Shown piece by piece: positions 26,201 to 38,200 of a stretch of DNA of 64,000 nucleotides. This DNA is from Ctena decussata (Eukaryota; Mollusca; Bivalvia; Lucinida; Lucinidae). The translations under genes were made by a program, and so were the position numbers. The notes beneath the pieces are model-generated. The model was given only the letters and a program-made list of their open reading frames with translations, made no database searches and was not told the DNA's origin. The first letter of the stretch is position 1, and every line of letters begins with the position of its first letter. The stretch covers positions 31,552,503-31,616,502 of the forward strand of contig OZ022511.1 of assembly GCA_963989385.1 (NCBI GenBank). The letters are read 5' to 3'.

Positions 26201-29200
26201 CCATCGTCGTCACAGAGTAGAAATCTGGGTACGCAACGACGGTACGAGTTGTGAGGATCAGGTTGACGATAACTATGATGAAGATCTCTCAAAACTGGAT
26301 GCCGTTGAGGTAAGGAGTACAGTAGTGATGCTTAGTCAGTGCTGCAGATAAGAAGGAGAAACAGGGATAATTTTGGCATTATTTTCGTAATATTTCCATA
26401 AAAACCTATGTTGTGACCCCTTATTAGAACCATCTTACTGAGACAGTTCTATGTTGTGACCCCTCAGTAGAACCGTCTCACCAAGATGATTCTAATGAGG
26501 GGTCACAACATAGGTTTTTATGAGTTCTAATGAGGAGTCACAACATAGGTTTTGTTGAGACGGTTCTAATGAGGGGTCACAACATAGGTTTTTGTTGAGA
26601 AATAAGAAAAATTATCTCAGAATTACTCTCAAAACCCAAATTATCTGGAGCTCTGTTAGTATTAGGAGAAAAGTGCCAAAGCAAAGGCCAAAGAAGGTCA
26701 AAGCCAAACCAGGCTTTGTATATGTTCAGCGGCTAATTGCCACCTCTGATTTGAAAACCAGCATATATATCTTTATAACCGTGGCCCGGTTGTTCAAAAC
26801 TAACAATATGGTTAGCTAAGTTTAGTTTCCAACATGTCAATCATAAACAGGGCATAGTTGTTCAAAACTAAAAATATGGTGTTAAATTTCCAAATGCATT
26901 GTTTGCCAAAAACATAACCTTTTTTTGCTAAGAAAATCTGTGAAGCATTTGCAGTGATGGATGGATGTATGACTTGCGATTTTACGTCCTTTTTAACAGT
27001 ATTTCAGTCATATCAGGACAACGGGTGGTTGTTAATAAAAGGATGTGTGCAATGGCACCCTGTTTACGATTGAAAAGATTCCTGCCTACAGCAGGACTCG
27101 AATCTGTGAACACTAGATCAGCAGGCCAGCGCATAACCTACTGAGCTACGGAGACTACCATTTGCAGTGTAAAAGCTCTGTGTGTTTTTTTCAGCAAAAA
27201 ATTACTAGCAGACTTGAATTTAAGTGTAATTAATAACTAATTGAATCTTTTTATGGTGTTCGGGTATATAGTGTTCAGGTCGTGCGTACGTGGGTACGTG
27301 TGAACGTTATTACATACGTCCTACCTGATCCTGTTAGACTCAGGTTAACATTTTTGTAAGAGGTAGATTTCAGGGTTCCTATTACTGTAGCAACTTGAAA
27401 TTTTGTATGAGGATATATAACAAAAAGTACAACAGGAATATACATGTATATATCTATTAGTACAACAGGCATATACAAGAATAAGGTCATGATGACCCAT
27501 ATGTCACAGTCCACTGACTTCGGACTTAGGCTGATTTTGCAAGGTTAAGATTTTTAGCTCGCCTTGAATGAAGTTCAGGAAGAGCTATTGTACTACCCCC
27601 AACGTTGGCGTTGGGGGCGGCGGTGGCGTTAGCAAAATGTTAAAGTTTTACGTTAAAGTTTTTTATGTGATGGGCAAGGCACTGTCAGGCAAGCTATCCT
27701 GTCCCTGTGACAGGTCTTGATGTAAGATGTAGGTTATAGGGTTCTTATTATTGTAGCAACTTGAAATTTTGTATGAGGCTTTATATCTATAAGTACAATG
27801 GGAATTTACAAGAATCAGGTCATGAAGAGCCATATGTCATGGTTCACTGACCTTGGATTTGGACATTTCATATGGCCTTTAGTCTGCGTCTATGTACCTA
27901 ATTATCATACAAGTGCCAGTACCTTAATCAAGGCGCATTTTACTCAAGGCACTAGGCGGGGGCATCCGTGTACTGTGGACACATTTCTAGTTTCAGCAAA
28001 AAAATTACAAGCAAACTTGATTTTAAGTGCACATACTTTCGACAGTAACTGACAACTGTCCCTCTTGAATCAGCGGAAGGAGAAACAAAAGTATGTGGCC
28101 AGACCACTTATGAGTCAGGTGCCCTACAGATTGCGCTATGCGGCTCGGCTTTACATACTCGAGGTACTTTAGAGAGGAAAAGCCTTGTCTTATAGCTGAA
28201 TTAATACAGTACACATAGTATTTACTTCAGGTTAGCCATGTCTTGCTTTCTAAATTTTTTGTGACCCGTGTTATGTCTTCTCTTTCAGCTAAACAAGAGA
28301 TTTGTGCTCAGCTTTTTAAATGTCCATGGAAAATTGTTCACAAAAATAGGGTAAGTAAAAGTTTGCTACAAGTGTTGCATTGACTAATCTTCCCATTTTG
28401 GAATAATGAGACCAATGATCAGTCAGTCATTTCTGTAATTATCAGTCATTTCATACAGTATACTGTACACCAAGAATTCTAATCACAGAGTAAAAAAAGA
28501 AACCTTCAAATGACAATTCTGATAGAAATTTGCTTATGATGTAATAACTCTAAATATTTTGCAACATAAATTTATAAAATCTTGTGTTATCAAATATTTT
28601 AGCCGCGACACGAGATAACCAACAATGTGGTTGTGCGGACAGCGCAGACTCAGATCAGCCTGGTCATCTGCCCAGACTGATCAGAGTCTTCGCTGTCTGC
28701 ATGGAGCTTAGACCCTCAGCTACCCTTTAAGCGCTTAGGGAAGAATGTGATTAGACTGGGCGGATGGCCAGGCTGATCTCAGTCAGCTACCTCCATGCGG
28801 ACAGCGAAGACTGATCAGTCTGGGCAGATGACCAGGCTGATCTGAGTCTACCCTTTCAGTGCTTAGGGAAGAATCTGATTTGACTCGGCGGATGGCCAGG
28901 CTGATCTGAGTCTGCACTGGGTCACAACCATATTGTCGGTTTTCTCGTGTTGCGGCTCAATTTAAAATTTCATGACAAAGTTTTGAGCTTGAGCTTACTT
29001 AAAGTGAATGGCTACACTCTCAGGAAAAGCAACTCTTGTCATTTTCTTTTTTTACCTCCCTTGTCATTGGGTCACCTCTTAAAGGAAAGAATTTGCTTTT
29101 CTGTAGAGTTAGACCACTTTTCAGAGGGTTTTAATATCAAGGGATCAGAGTCTAGATAAGACAGAGTTCTTAGTGATACTGTAATTAGAGATAATTTTGT

Positions 29201-32200
29201 TAGTTCTGCATAAAAACATATGTTGTGACCCCTCTCATCAAGACGGTTCAAATGAGGAGTCACAACATATGGTTGCAATGAGAAACAAAAAAATCATCCT
29301 TCAGTTATCATCAAATACTCCCTCTTATCTAGAGCTCTGAAGGGAAGCAAACAGGTAGTCACAGAAGTTTTTTTTTCCTGTGAAAAATGTTAAAAAAACA
29401 TTGCAGAGTTCCCGTAGACCCTAAGCAATATCCAGAAATATAGAGTTCCATATAAAGGGCAGCTTTGATGAGAGATCATGGAGAATAGACAAATAGAATC
29501 TATCATTGGTGTCCAGTGGGGATAAGGAGATCCCAACCTGAGGGTCTGCCTTTCAAGCGGGAAACGAGGCTCTGCCACGTTTCCCCACTTGAATTGTAGA
29601 CTCGAGGGTTGGGATCCCTATTCCCATTGGGCACCAATGATTGATTATTTTTCTCACCTACCAATATTAAAAAGTTTATTTGGCTGACTGTTTGGTTCTA
29701 CCTTAAAACAAGCTATTCTGACATGCCTAGACATGTGGGATAAGATTTGCTACCTTTAAAGCACATGGATGACTCTATCCTGTACACTGTGGTAGGTAAG
29801 AAGGCATTCATCTTGGCAGTATAATGAAAACCAGTCCTCACCTGAAGGCCTAATTATTTATTACAGTATGGAGATGTTTGTGGACAGTTGCTCACAGATG
29901 TTGCTAGAATTCAAAGTACTACTGACAGACCATGCCATCAGTCCAACTCGTCTTCTACAGCTCATGGCTATCAACATGTTTGCTATAGAAAATACTGCTC
30001 TTAAAGGTAACCATCACTTGATATGCATCGTGAGAAAACTGTTGTACAATTTATGCAGACTGTACATGTACAGTCTTACCTTGGGCCCAGATGTTCAAAA
30101 CTAAGGGCTTTGTTAATTAACAAGACGTTAAATTTTCAAACATATTGAACGCAAAAACACTGCCTTTTTTTGCCGAAAAAATTTGAGGAGCAAAAGCTCA
30201 ATTTTTTTCTGCATAATATATTAGCTCACTTGATTTTATATGTACTAGAAGACATAACAGATTCTTGGCTGAAGACTTCATTAAGCTAAGGATGCTTTGA
30301 ACAACTGGGTCCAGAGCAGCAAAATTCTTAAAACTGACACTCTTCCTACATTACCAATTGTTTTACATCCTCTGTAAAGGATCCTCAGCAAAATTCAAAA
30401 TGTTTACTTTTCTTTCAGCATGAGGCACTCCTCATCCCAAGCAACCAAAGTGCCTGTGATATCTTCTCTCAACTGACCTCCAGATATTTAGAAATATGCA
30501 ACATTTCACTGGGAGAGATGAAATGTTTCCATTTTTGTTGCACCTGCTTCAGCAAGGTGCGATATAGGAGTTCACTTTTCCATCCGTCAGTCCGTACATC
30601 CGTCTGTCCGTCCGTACGTCCACAATAACCTCGACCCTAGTGTTTAAGTCCATTTCTCTCAAACTATATTTAAAATCATGAAACCTGGTATAAAGTTTCT
30701 TCTTAGAATGTTCTCAAGGTATGTTGCACTTTTCTCTACCCTTGACCTATATTTCACGCTCTGCTGACTTCGTAAAATTCAACATGCAAAATTACCTCGA
30801 CCCTAGTGTTTAAGCCCATTTCTCTCAAACTATGATACCTACAATTGTCAAACCTGGTTTAGTGTTTGCCGCAGATAATAAACCAATCAGATCACCCGAA
30901 TTTTCAAATTTTCAATAGATTTATTGGTGTAGACTTATCACTTATCCATGAAGAGAGTCTTCACCAATAAATCTACTGAAGACTTGAAAATTCAAGTGAT
31001 CAGAAATGTACAGTCTTCTGTGGCTTGTCACGTCTAAAAATAGCTTCAACATGACAGGTCAAATTGATTTAGAAGTCAATGTAGATTTCTCAAATTAGCG
31101 TTTTTTCTGATTACAGAGGAACAGATGAAAGGAGTATTTAGCAATATTCTCCATAAAAAGTAGTTTATGGTTACTCATTAGAACCACCTCGACGAGGCGG
31201 TTCTATGGCAATCCATAACATTATTTTTAAAATAAACAAGTGGATACTTATTAGAATCGCCTCGACGAGGCAGTTCTATGGGTACCCACAGCATTGTTTT
31301 AAAGCATGTTGTAAATATTTGTTAGAATTGCCTCGAAAAGGCAGTTCTAATAAATATCCACAACATACGGTTTTCATGGAGAAATAAAAATAATCCCAAA
31401 TTATCACAAAATACTCCTCATATGTTCCTCTGTAATAAGATGCATCTCATAACACAAATCAAGTAACTATGATTTGTGTAAAGAGAAGAAAATAATCCTC
31501 ATTCAACAAATGAAAATCAAAGTGATCTGCCATGATTGAGCTCCAAAAAGTGAATGAATGGGAATGTGCAACGTCATCTGAACACAAAATTCATAAATGA
31601 CAGCATGACACTCACTCTAGAAGCAGTATTCTAATTATGCTCCTCCTCTCGAAGCTAAATGACAGCATGACAAAAACTTTAAAAGCAGTATTCTAATTAA
31701 GCCCCTCCTCTCCAAGCTATTTTGGGACTGTCATGATATTGCATCATGTTTTGACGTTGCATCATTACTATAATCAAGTACATTGGAGAGTGGTAATTTT
31801 GGGATTTTTTTAATTTATCATTATTTTTTCTTTATTTTTATTTCAAATACAAAATATCTCTCAAATAAAGATTATCTGAAAGATGTTGGAAAGCTGGGCA
31901 GACCAGGATCAGTTTATTATCTTGGACAAACACTAAGCCGGTTAGAGGCTATGAAGAGAAATCTTCGCTATTAAGAACCTTCCGCTCGCTACGCTCACTT
32001 CAGGTTCTTAATTGCGAAGATTTCTCTTCATAGCCTCTAACCTATACATAAAGTTTCTTCTTACATTGTTCGTATAGGTTAGAGGCTATGAAGAGAAATC
32101 TTCGCAATTAAGAACCTGAAGCGAGCGTAGCGAGCGGAAGGTTCTTAATTGCGAAGATTTCTCTTCATAGCCTCTAACCGGCTTAGTGTTTGCCCCAGAT

Positions 32201-35200
32201 AATTAACTGATCCTGGTCTGCCCTGTTTTCCAACATCTTTCAGATTATCTTTGTTTGAGAGATATTTTGTTTTAAAAAAAATAAATGAAAGAAACACACC
32301 AAAATGACCACTCTCCAATGTACTTTGATTATAGTAATGATGCAATGTCAAAACATGATGCAATATCATGACAGTCCCAAAATAGCTTGGAGAGGAGGGG
32401 CTTAATTAGAATACTGTTTTTAAAGTTTTTGTCATGCTGTCATTTAGCTTGGAGAGGAGGAGCATAATTAGAATACTGCTTCTAGAGTGATTGTCATGTT
32501 GTCATTTATAATTATTTGTGTCCAGATGACTTTGCACATTCCCATTCATTCAGTTTTTGGAGGTCAAACATGGCTGGTCACTTTGAGTTTTCTTTGTTGA
32601 ATGAGGATTATTTTCTTCTCATTACACAAATCAGTTATTTGAGTTGTGTTACGAGATGCATCTTATTACAGAGGAACATATAAGAGGAGTATTTTGTGAA
32701 TTTTTATTTCTCCATGAAAAAACGTATGTTGTGGATATTCATTAGAACTGCCTTTTCGAGGCAACTCTAACAAATATCTTTAAAACAATGCTGTGGGTAC
32801 CCATAGAACTGCCTCATCGAGGCGATTCTAATAAGTATCCACATGTTTTTACAATATTTGTTTATTTTAAAAATAATGTTATGGATAGCCATAGAACCGC
32901 CTCGTCGAGGTGGTTCTAACGAGTTACCATAAAATACTTTTTATGGAGAATACTGCCAAATACTCCCTCCATCTGTTCCTCTGTAATGAGAAAAAAACGC
33001 TCATTCGAGAAATCTACATTGACTTCTAAATCAATTTGACCTGTCCTGTTGAAGCTATTTTTAGACGTGACAAGCCACAGAAGACTGTACATTTCTGATC
33101 ACTTGAATTTTCAAGTCTTCAGTAGATTTATTGGTGAAGACTCTCTTCATGGTTAAGTGATGAGTCTATACCAATAAATCTATTGAAAATTTGAAAATTC
33201 GGGTGATCTGATTGGTTTATTATCTGGGGCAAACACTAATCAAGAAATGTGCACTTTTTTCTACCCTGGACCTATATTTCATGCTCTGCTGACTTCATAA
33301 GATTAATGTCCAAAATTACCTCGACCCTAGTGTTTAAATCCATTTCTCTCAAACTATGATACCTGCAATCATTAAACTTGGTACTAAATTTCTTCATAGA
33401 ATGTTCCTGTGGCACGTTGCACTTTTTTCTACCCTTGACCTATATTTAAGCCTCTGCTGACTTTGTAAATTTCATGTCCAAAATTACATTGACCCTAGCA
33501 TTTAAGTCCATTTCTCTCAAAGTATGATACCTAGAATCATCAAACCTGGCAAAAAGTTTCTTCATAAAAAGGTTTCAAGAGTTGTTGCACTTCCTGCTGC
33601 CCTTAAAGGTCTCAAGGGTTGTTGCACTTCCTGCTGCCCTTTACCTTTATTTCAAGGGCTGCTGATGACTTAGTAAAATTTTACGTCCAACATGGCATTG
33701 ACCCTAGCATTTAAGTCCATTTCTCTTTTTAAACACAATAGCATCAAACCTTTATGCTAGATGTATATTTCATGTTCTCTGTTGGCTTTGAAAATTTGTA
33801 GGTCAACCTGGCATCCACATTTGTATGTAATCTAGCATTAAATAGTACATTTCTCACAAACTAACCCTCTTACAATTATCAGACATGGCATAATATGTTC
33901 CTTAAGCTGGTCTCTTGGATTGATTAACTACTTTATATTTTTAATGATTATTTCATACTATGTTGACTGTTGAATTTTATGTCCAGAATTGCATCCTTCA
34001 TAGCTTGCAATGCCAGTTCACTCACATTTTTGTACATGAATTCATCAAACCTAATCTAACCATGATCTCTGCTACTGTGGAAAAGCAAGGCAGGTGCGAC
34101 ATAGCATTCTGCAGAATTCTTGTATCTCTAAAAATGTGGCAAAAAGATATTTTTCATTTTATTCCTACCAATCATACTATATGTGCAACATGGTATCCCT
34201 AATACTTTTCCACTGTAACACAAGCTTACATGTGTTTTCTCATTATTTTGACATAAAAAAGAGGCATTCCACTGTCTGACATCAAGAAATGTCATCAAAA
34301 CATTGTCAAAATCATCAGTAATTGCCAGTAATGTTGACAGTTGGACTCACATACTCTGAAACAGTGATTTCTTGCAGAATAAAATGTGAAAAACTGTCCA
34401 TTGCTTCTATAGGCACACCGACACATTCGAGCCATGTTGTGACTGAAAATGTTAACAATTTGTATGTAGATATCAGTAAGTGAGCTGTGCATACCAAGGG
34501 CCCAGTTGTTCAAAACTACCCATGTTATTAGTTAACAAGATTTTAGGTTTTCAAAAATAGGCAAAAACATGGACATGTTTGTGAAAAAGATGTGAGGATC
34601 TTTTGCTCTGCAAAAGTTCTTCACATTTTATCCACAAAAAATACTAGCACACTTGATTTATATGCACTAAGAGTCCTTGACTAGTGACTTCCTTGAGCTT
34701 ACGATGCTTTGAACAACCAGACCCTATTTGCATAAGTGTGCAGACTTACCTGGACATAAGCTTTTTACACAGTGTCTGAAAACTGTTTTTGGGGGAAGGA
34801 GTTTTAAAGGCATCTTCTGTTTAACATTTTCCAGATGAATCCCTGGAGTCAACATGCAGGTCTTTACTTCAAGAGCATTCTGTACAAATGGGTCTTGACA
34901 TGTTCGGCATCCTCGTAGAGCAGTGTACAGGCCAGCTACAGGCTCATATCAGCTCATCAGACTACCCAGGGCGGATGTTCAGTCGGGAACTGGAGGAGTT
35001 GGTACCGGGGATCAAGGTCTGGACGGACTGGATGATATGCCACTCCGACCTCTGGAATCCTCCGCCAGCGGTCAGGGACCCAAATATGGGGTAGGTAGTA
35101 TAGCCGAGTTTTATAGGGTGTACAAGAGAAGAAGAATATCATGCTTTTTATGAGAAATAAAAATATGACATATTGGTTGTCTGATGGATAGAAGAATCCT

Positions 35201-38200
35201 GAAAACTTTTAACAAACATAGTTGAGGCACGAAAAAAAAACAGAGTGGCATGTGTGCCCAGCAAAGACTCAGATCAGCCTGGACATCTGCTCAGTCTGAT
35301 CAAAGACTTGGCTGTTGACAAGAAGGTAGCTTAGACCCTTAGCTACACTTTAAGAGCACAGCAAAGACTGTGTTCAGACTGGGTGGATGCACACATTCCA
35401 CTTTGTTGGTTTTGTCCTGTCACATCTCATCTGATAAAACTGAAAATGAAGCTTTTGCAAAGAAATATACCATAAAAATCCTAAAAACTTGGACACCTGA
35501 AAAAATTACTGTTATTGTCTTAAAAATTGAACAGTTTGGTTTTACAGTGTAATAATGCATCCAAAGGATTTTGGTTGGTTGATTTGATGCTTAACGTCCA
35601 CGGTAAACAACTAAGGTCATGTCGGGACGGTCAGTTAACCTAACCACACTATTCCTGGGCAGGCTTAGACCCCCTAAGCGGTAAACCAGTACTAAGTGCA
35701 CATACTTTTGCCAGTAACTGACATCTGCCCTTCTTGAATCAGCGGAAGGAGAAACGAAAGTATGTGGCCAGACCGGGATTCGAACCCAGGACCTCTGACT
35801 TACGAGTCAGGTGCCCTACCGATTGCGCTACCCGGTCCGGCGCATCCAAAGGATGCAGATGGAATGGCAAACAGTGTAGACCCTGATCAGATCTGAGTCT
35901 CCACTGTGTGCTGAAGGGGAGTCTGATCTGGGTCTCCACTGTTTGCTCAAACCTATTTGTCTTAATACTTTGAGCATTTATGGTATATCTGTTCTATGTT
36001 GTTTTAGGCCAGAGATAGATGTCTGGAGTCGTACTGCTGAACTGTGTAATATTCTCAAAGAGATGGACACGTCACATGTAAAACTTCTACCGGAGAGAAA
36101 AGAATGTAAGTACACAAATAGAACGTCAAATAAAATTCTCCCTGACACAAGATTTTGAGTCTCTTACTGTTTTAATCAGGCTTTTGACCACCTGTAAATA
36201 ATTGTGCTTGCTCTTGGACACAAATTTGGCTGTGATCTCCATAATTTGAAAACTTGATAAATCTATTTACACATACACTTGTTAGTTTAGATCAGTCAAG
36301 TACGAAATGCCAAGCTGTAAAAGATGAATGAGTACACCTATGTATTTTTCTGCCATTTGTACGAAGGTAAATAAATTTTGTGATTTCCTGGTTGCTGGCA
36401 TGGATGCTATAGCTCTTCCAAAATGGGGTGTACACTTTTAAGAAAGAATTTGCTCCTGAAGGAGCAAATTCTTTTTTTGGCCCCTATGTACCAAATGGAA
36501 AATTAATTATTTTTAGATGTCCCAAACTTTATGCTCCTCGCAGTAAAACTGATCATATGTCTGTGTGATTCACAGTGATGCACTCCACTGTTCTAAATAG
36601 GACCCTGTTACACTGTTCAAAATAGACCTCTGTCTTGGGAGCTCCAGATAGGAAGGGGTTACAGGGATAATTCAGAGATAATTTTCTTATTTCTCAATGT
36701 AAACATATATGTAGGTTGTGACCCCTCAGTAGGACCGTCTCGGTGAGACGGTTCTAATGAGGGGTCACACCCTATGTTTTCATGGAAAAAAAGGAAAATT
36801 ATCTCTAAATTATCCCTGTTACCCCTTTCTTATCTGGAGCACTGGTCTTACCCAGCCATGGCTGAGTAAGGTTATTCGTACACCCATGATGACAACTATT
36901 CACTGTATATTTCAGCCTGTGAGCCTGTGATATTGTCTGAAGATACAAACATGTCTGGTTTTGTACCATTGCTCAGTACCCCACTCAACAACACATTTGT
37001 TCTCTCATCAGTAGATCAGGTCAGTATGGTAAAGCAAGAAGGAAGTTTTGTGAAAAAATATAATGGTTGTGTAATGGTTATTGACACTTTTATGGCAAAC
37101 AACCGTTATGAGAATAGCAAAATCAAAACTTCCTGATAGTATAATTCCTTACCATATGAGCTGCGACATGACAAAGCCAACAAAGTGGCATGTGCACCCA
37201 GCAAAGGCTCGGATCAGCCTGGGCATTTGCCCCGTCTGAACAGAGTCTTTGCTCTGTGCTTAAATAGTAGCTAAGGGTTTAAGTTACCCCCATGCTGACA
37301 GCAAAGACTCTGATCAGACTGGGCGAATGCCCTGGCTGATCTTAGTCTTCACAAGGCACACATGCCACTTTGTTGTTGTTTTTTTTTTTTTGGTGTCAAT
37401 GCTAAGTTGTGTATTCTGCTCTAAGGCAAATAGCCAAATTATTATGGTCACTCTAAATTTGTAAAAACGAGCATTCACAAAAATTTCCTTGTTCATGGTA
37501 CACAGAAAAAATAATAGATATAGCAAGAAAGAGTTTTCTGCCAACAAGCTAAATTTAAAGTAAAAGGCTTCAATCTTTCCAAATGTTGAATATATGACTG
37601 TTCAATGCTATATCGCACAATTTTATGCAAAATGTTGAATTTAATTCATATATCCTACAACTTGTAGAATCACTGGAATGCCAGACCAATATATTACTTT
37701 CGGGATGTCATATCTGTAGGTGTTGTAAACTTCTGTCGAGTTTTGAGACTAGCAAGAAATCACCATCTGCAGAATTCTTGTGCCATTATTAATCCGTTTA
37801 AACTTTTTTAAGGGTTTGGTATGGTAATAGAGTTAAAAGTGCATGGAATGGTTTTAGAATTAACACTACTAAACCCATTTTAGACTGGAAACCCCTTTTG
37901 GGGATGTATGCACACAGTGCAGACCAGCCCGGACACCGCAGAATGTGGCATCTGATAAGGATCTACACTGTATGCTTACTGAAATTTCTATGCAAAATAG
38001 ATAAAAATGAAAACATTCACCAGGAACTCCTAAAACTAGAAATGGACTCATCCAGATGATAAGGATAGACAAGTCCACTAGTCAGCAAAGAGCTAGATTA
38101 CATTTGCTTAAATTCTAGAAGTGTGTGCATAGTTGCTACCTAGTCAGTATTTTCATGTTTATATATTTATGTTCTACATGATCCATGTGTTCTCTTAGTA

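Larger units (their letters stand above)
30533..34123. mobile_element. Helitron-like element with ~170-bp tandem units, split by an inverted pair
   Basis: The 5' end is GTTGCACCTGCTTCAGCAAG then GTGC hairpin and a GTCCGTC-rich tract (30590-30620). The units carry CCTCGACCCTAGTGTTTAAG, TCTCTCAAACTATGATACCT and GTATAAAGTTTCTTC. They resume at 33240 after the 30859-33239 insertion. The 3' end is hairpin ATTCTGCAGAAT then TCTTGT. Confidence 0.6.

Noticed and set aside
30413..30520. Possible extra SMG6 exon after tttctttcag at 30419
   Set aside because: Exons 9 and 10 join in phase and are colinear with the vertebrate protein without it. There is no matching donor or homologous peptide.
35762..35838. 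Genuine tRNA gene on the minus strand
   Set aside because: The flanking 13-bp duplication, the non-tRNA body and the tail show it is the head of a SINE. The anticodon loop has six bases.
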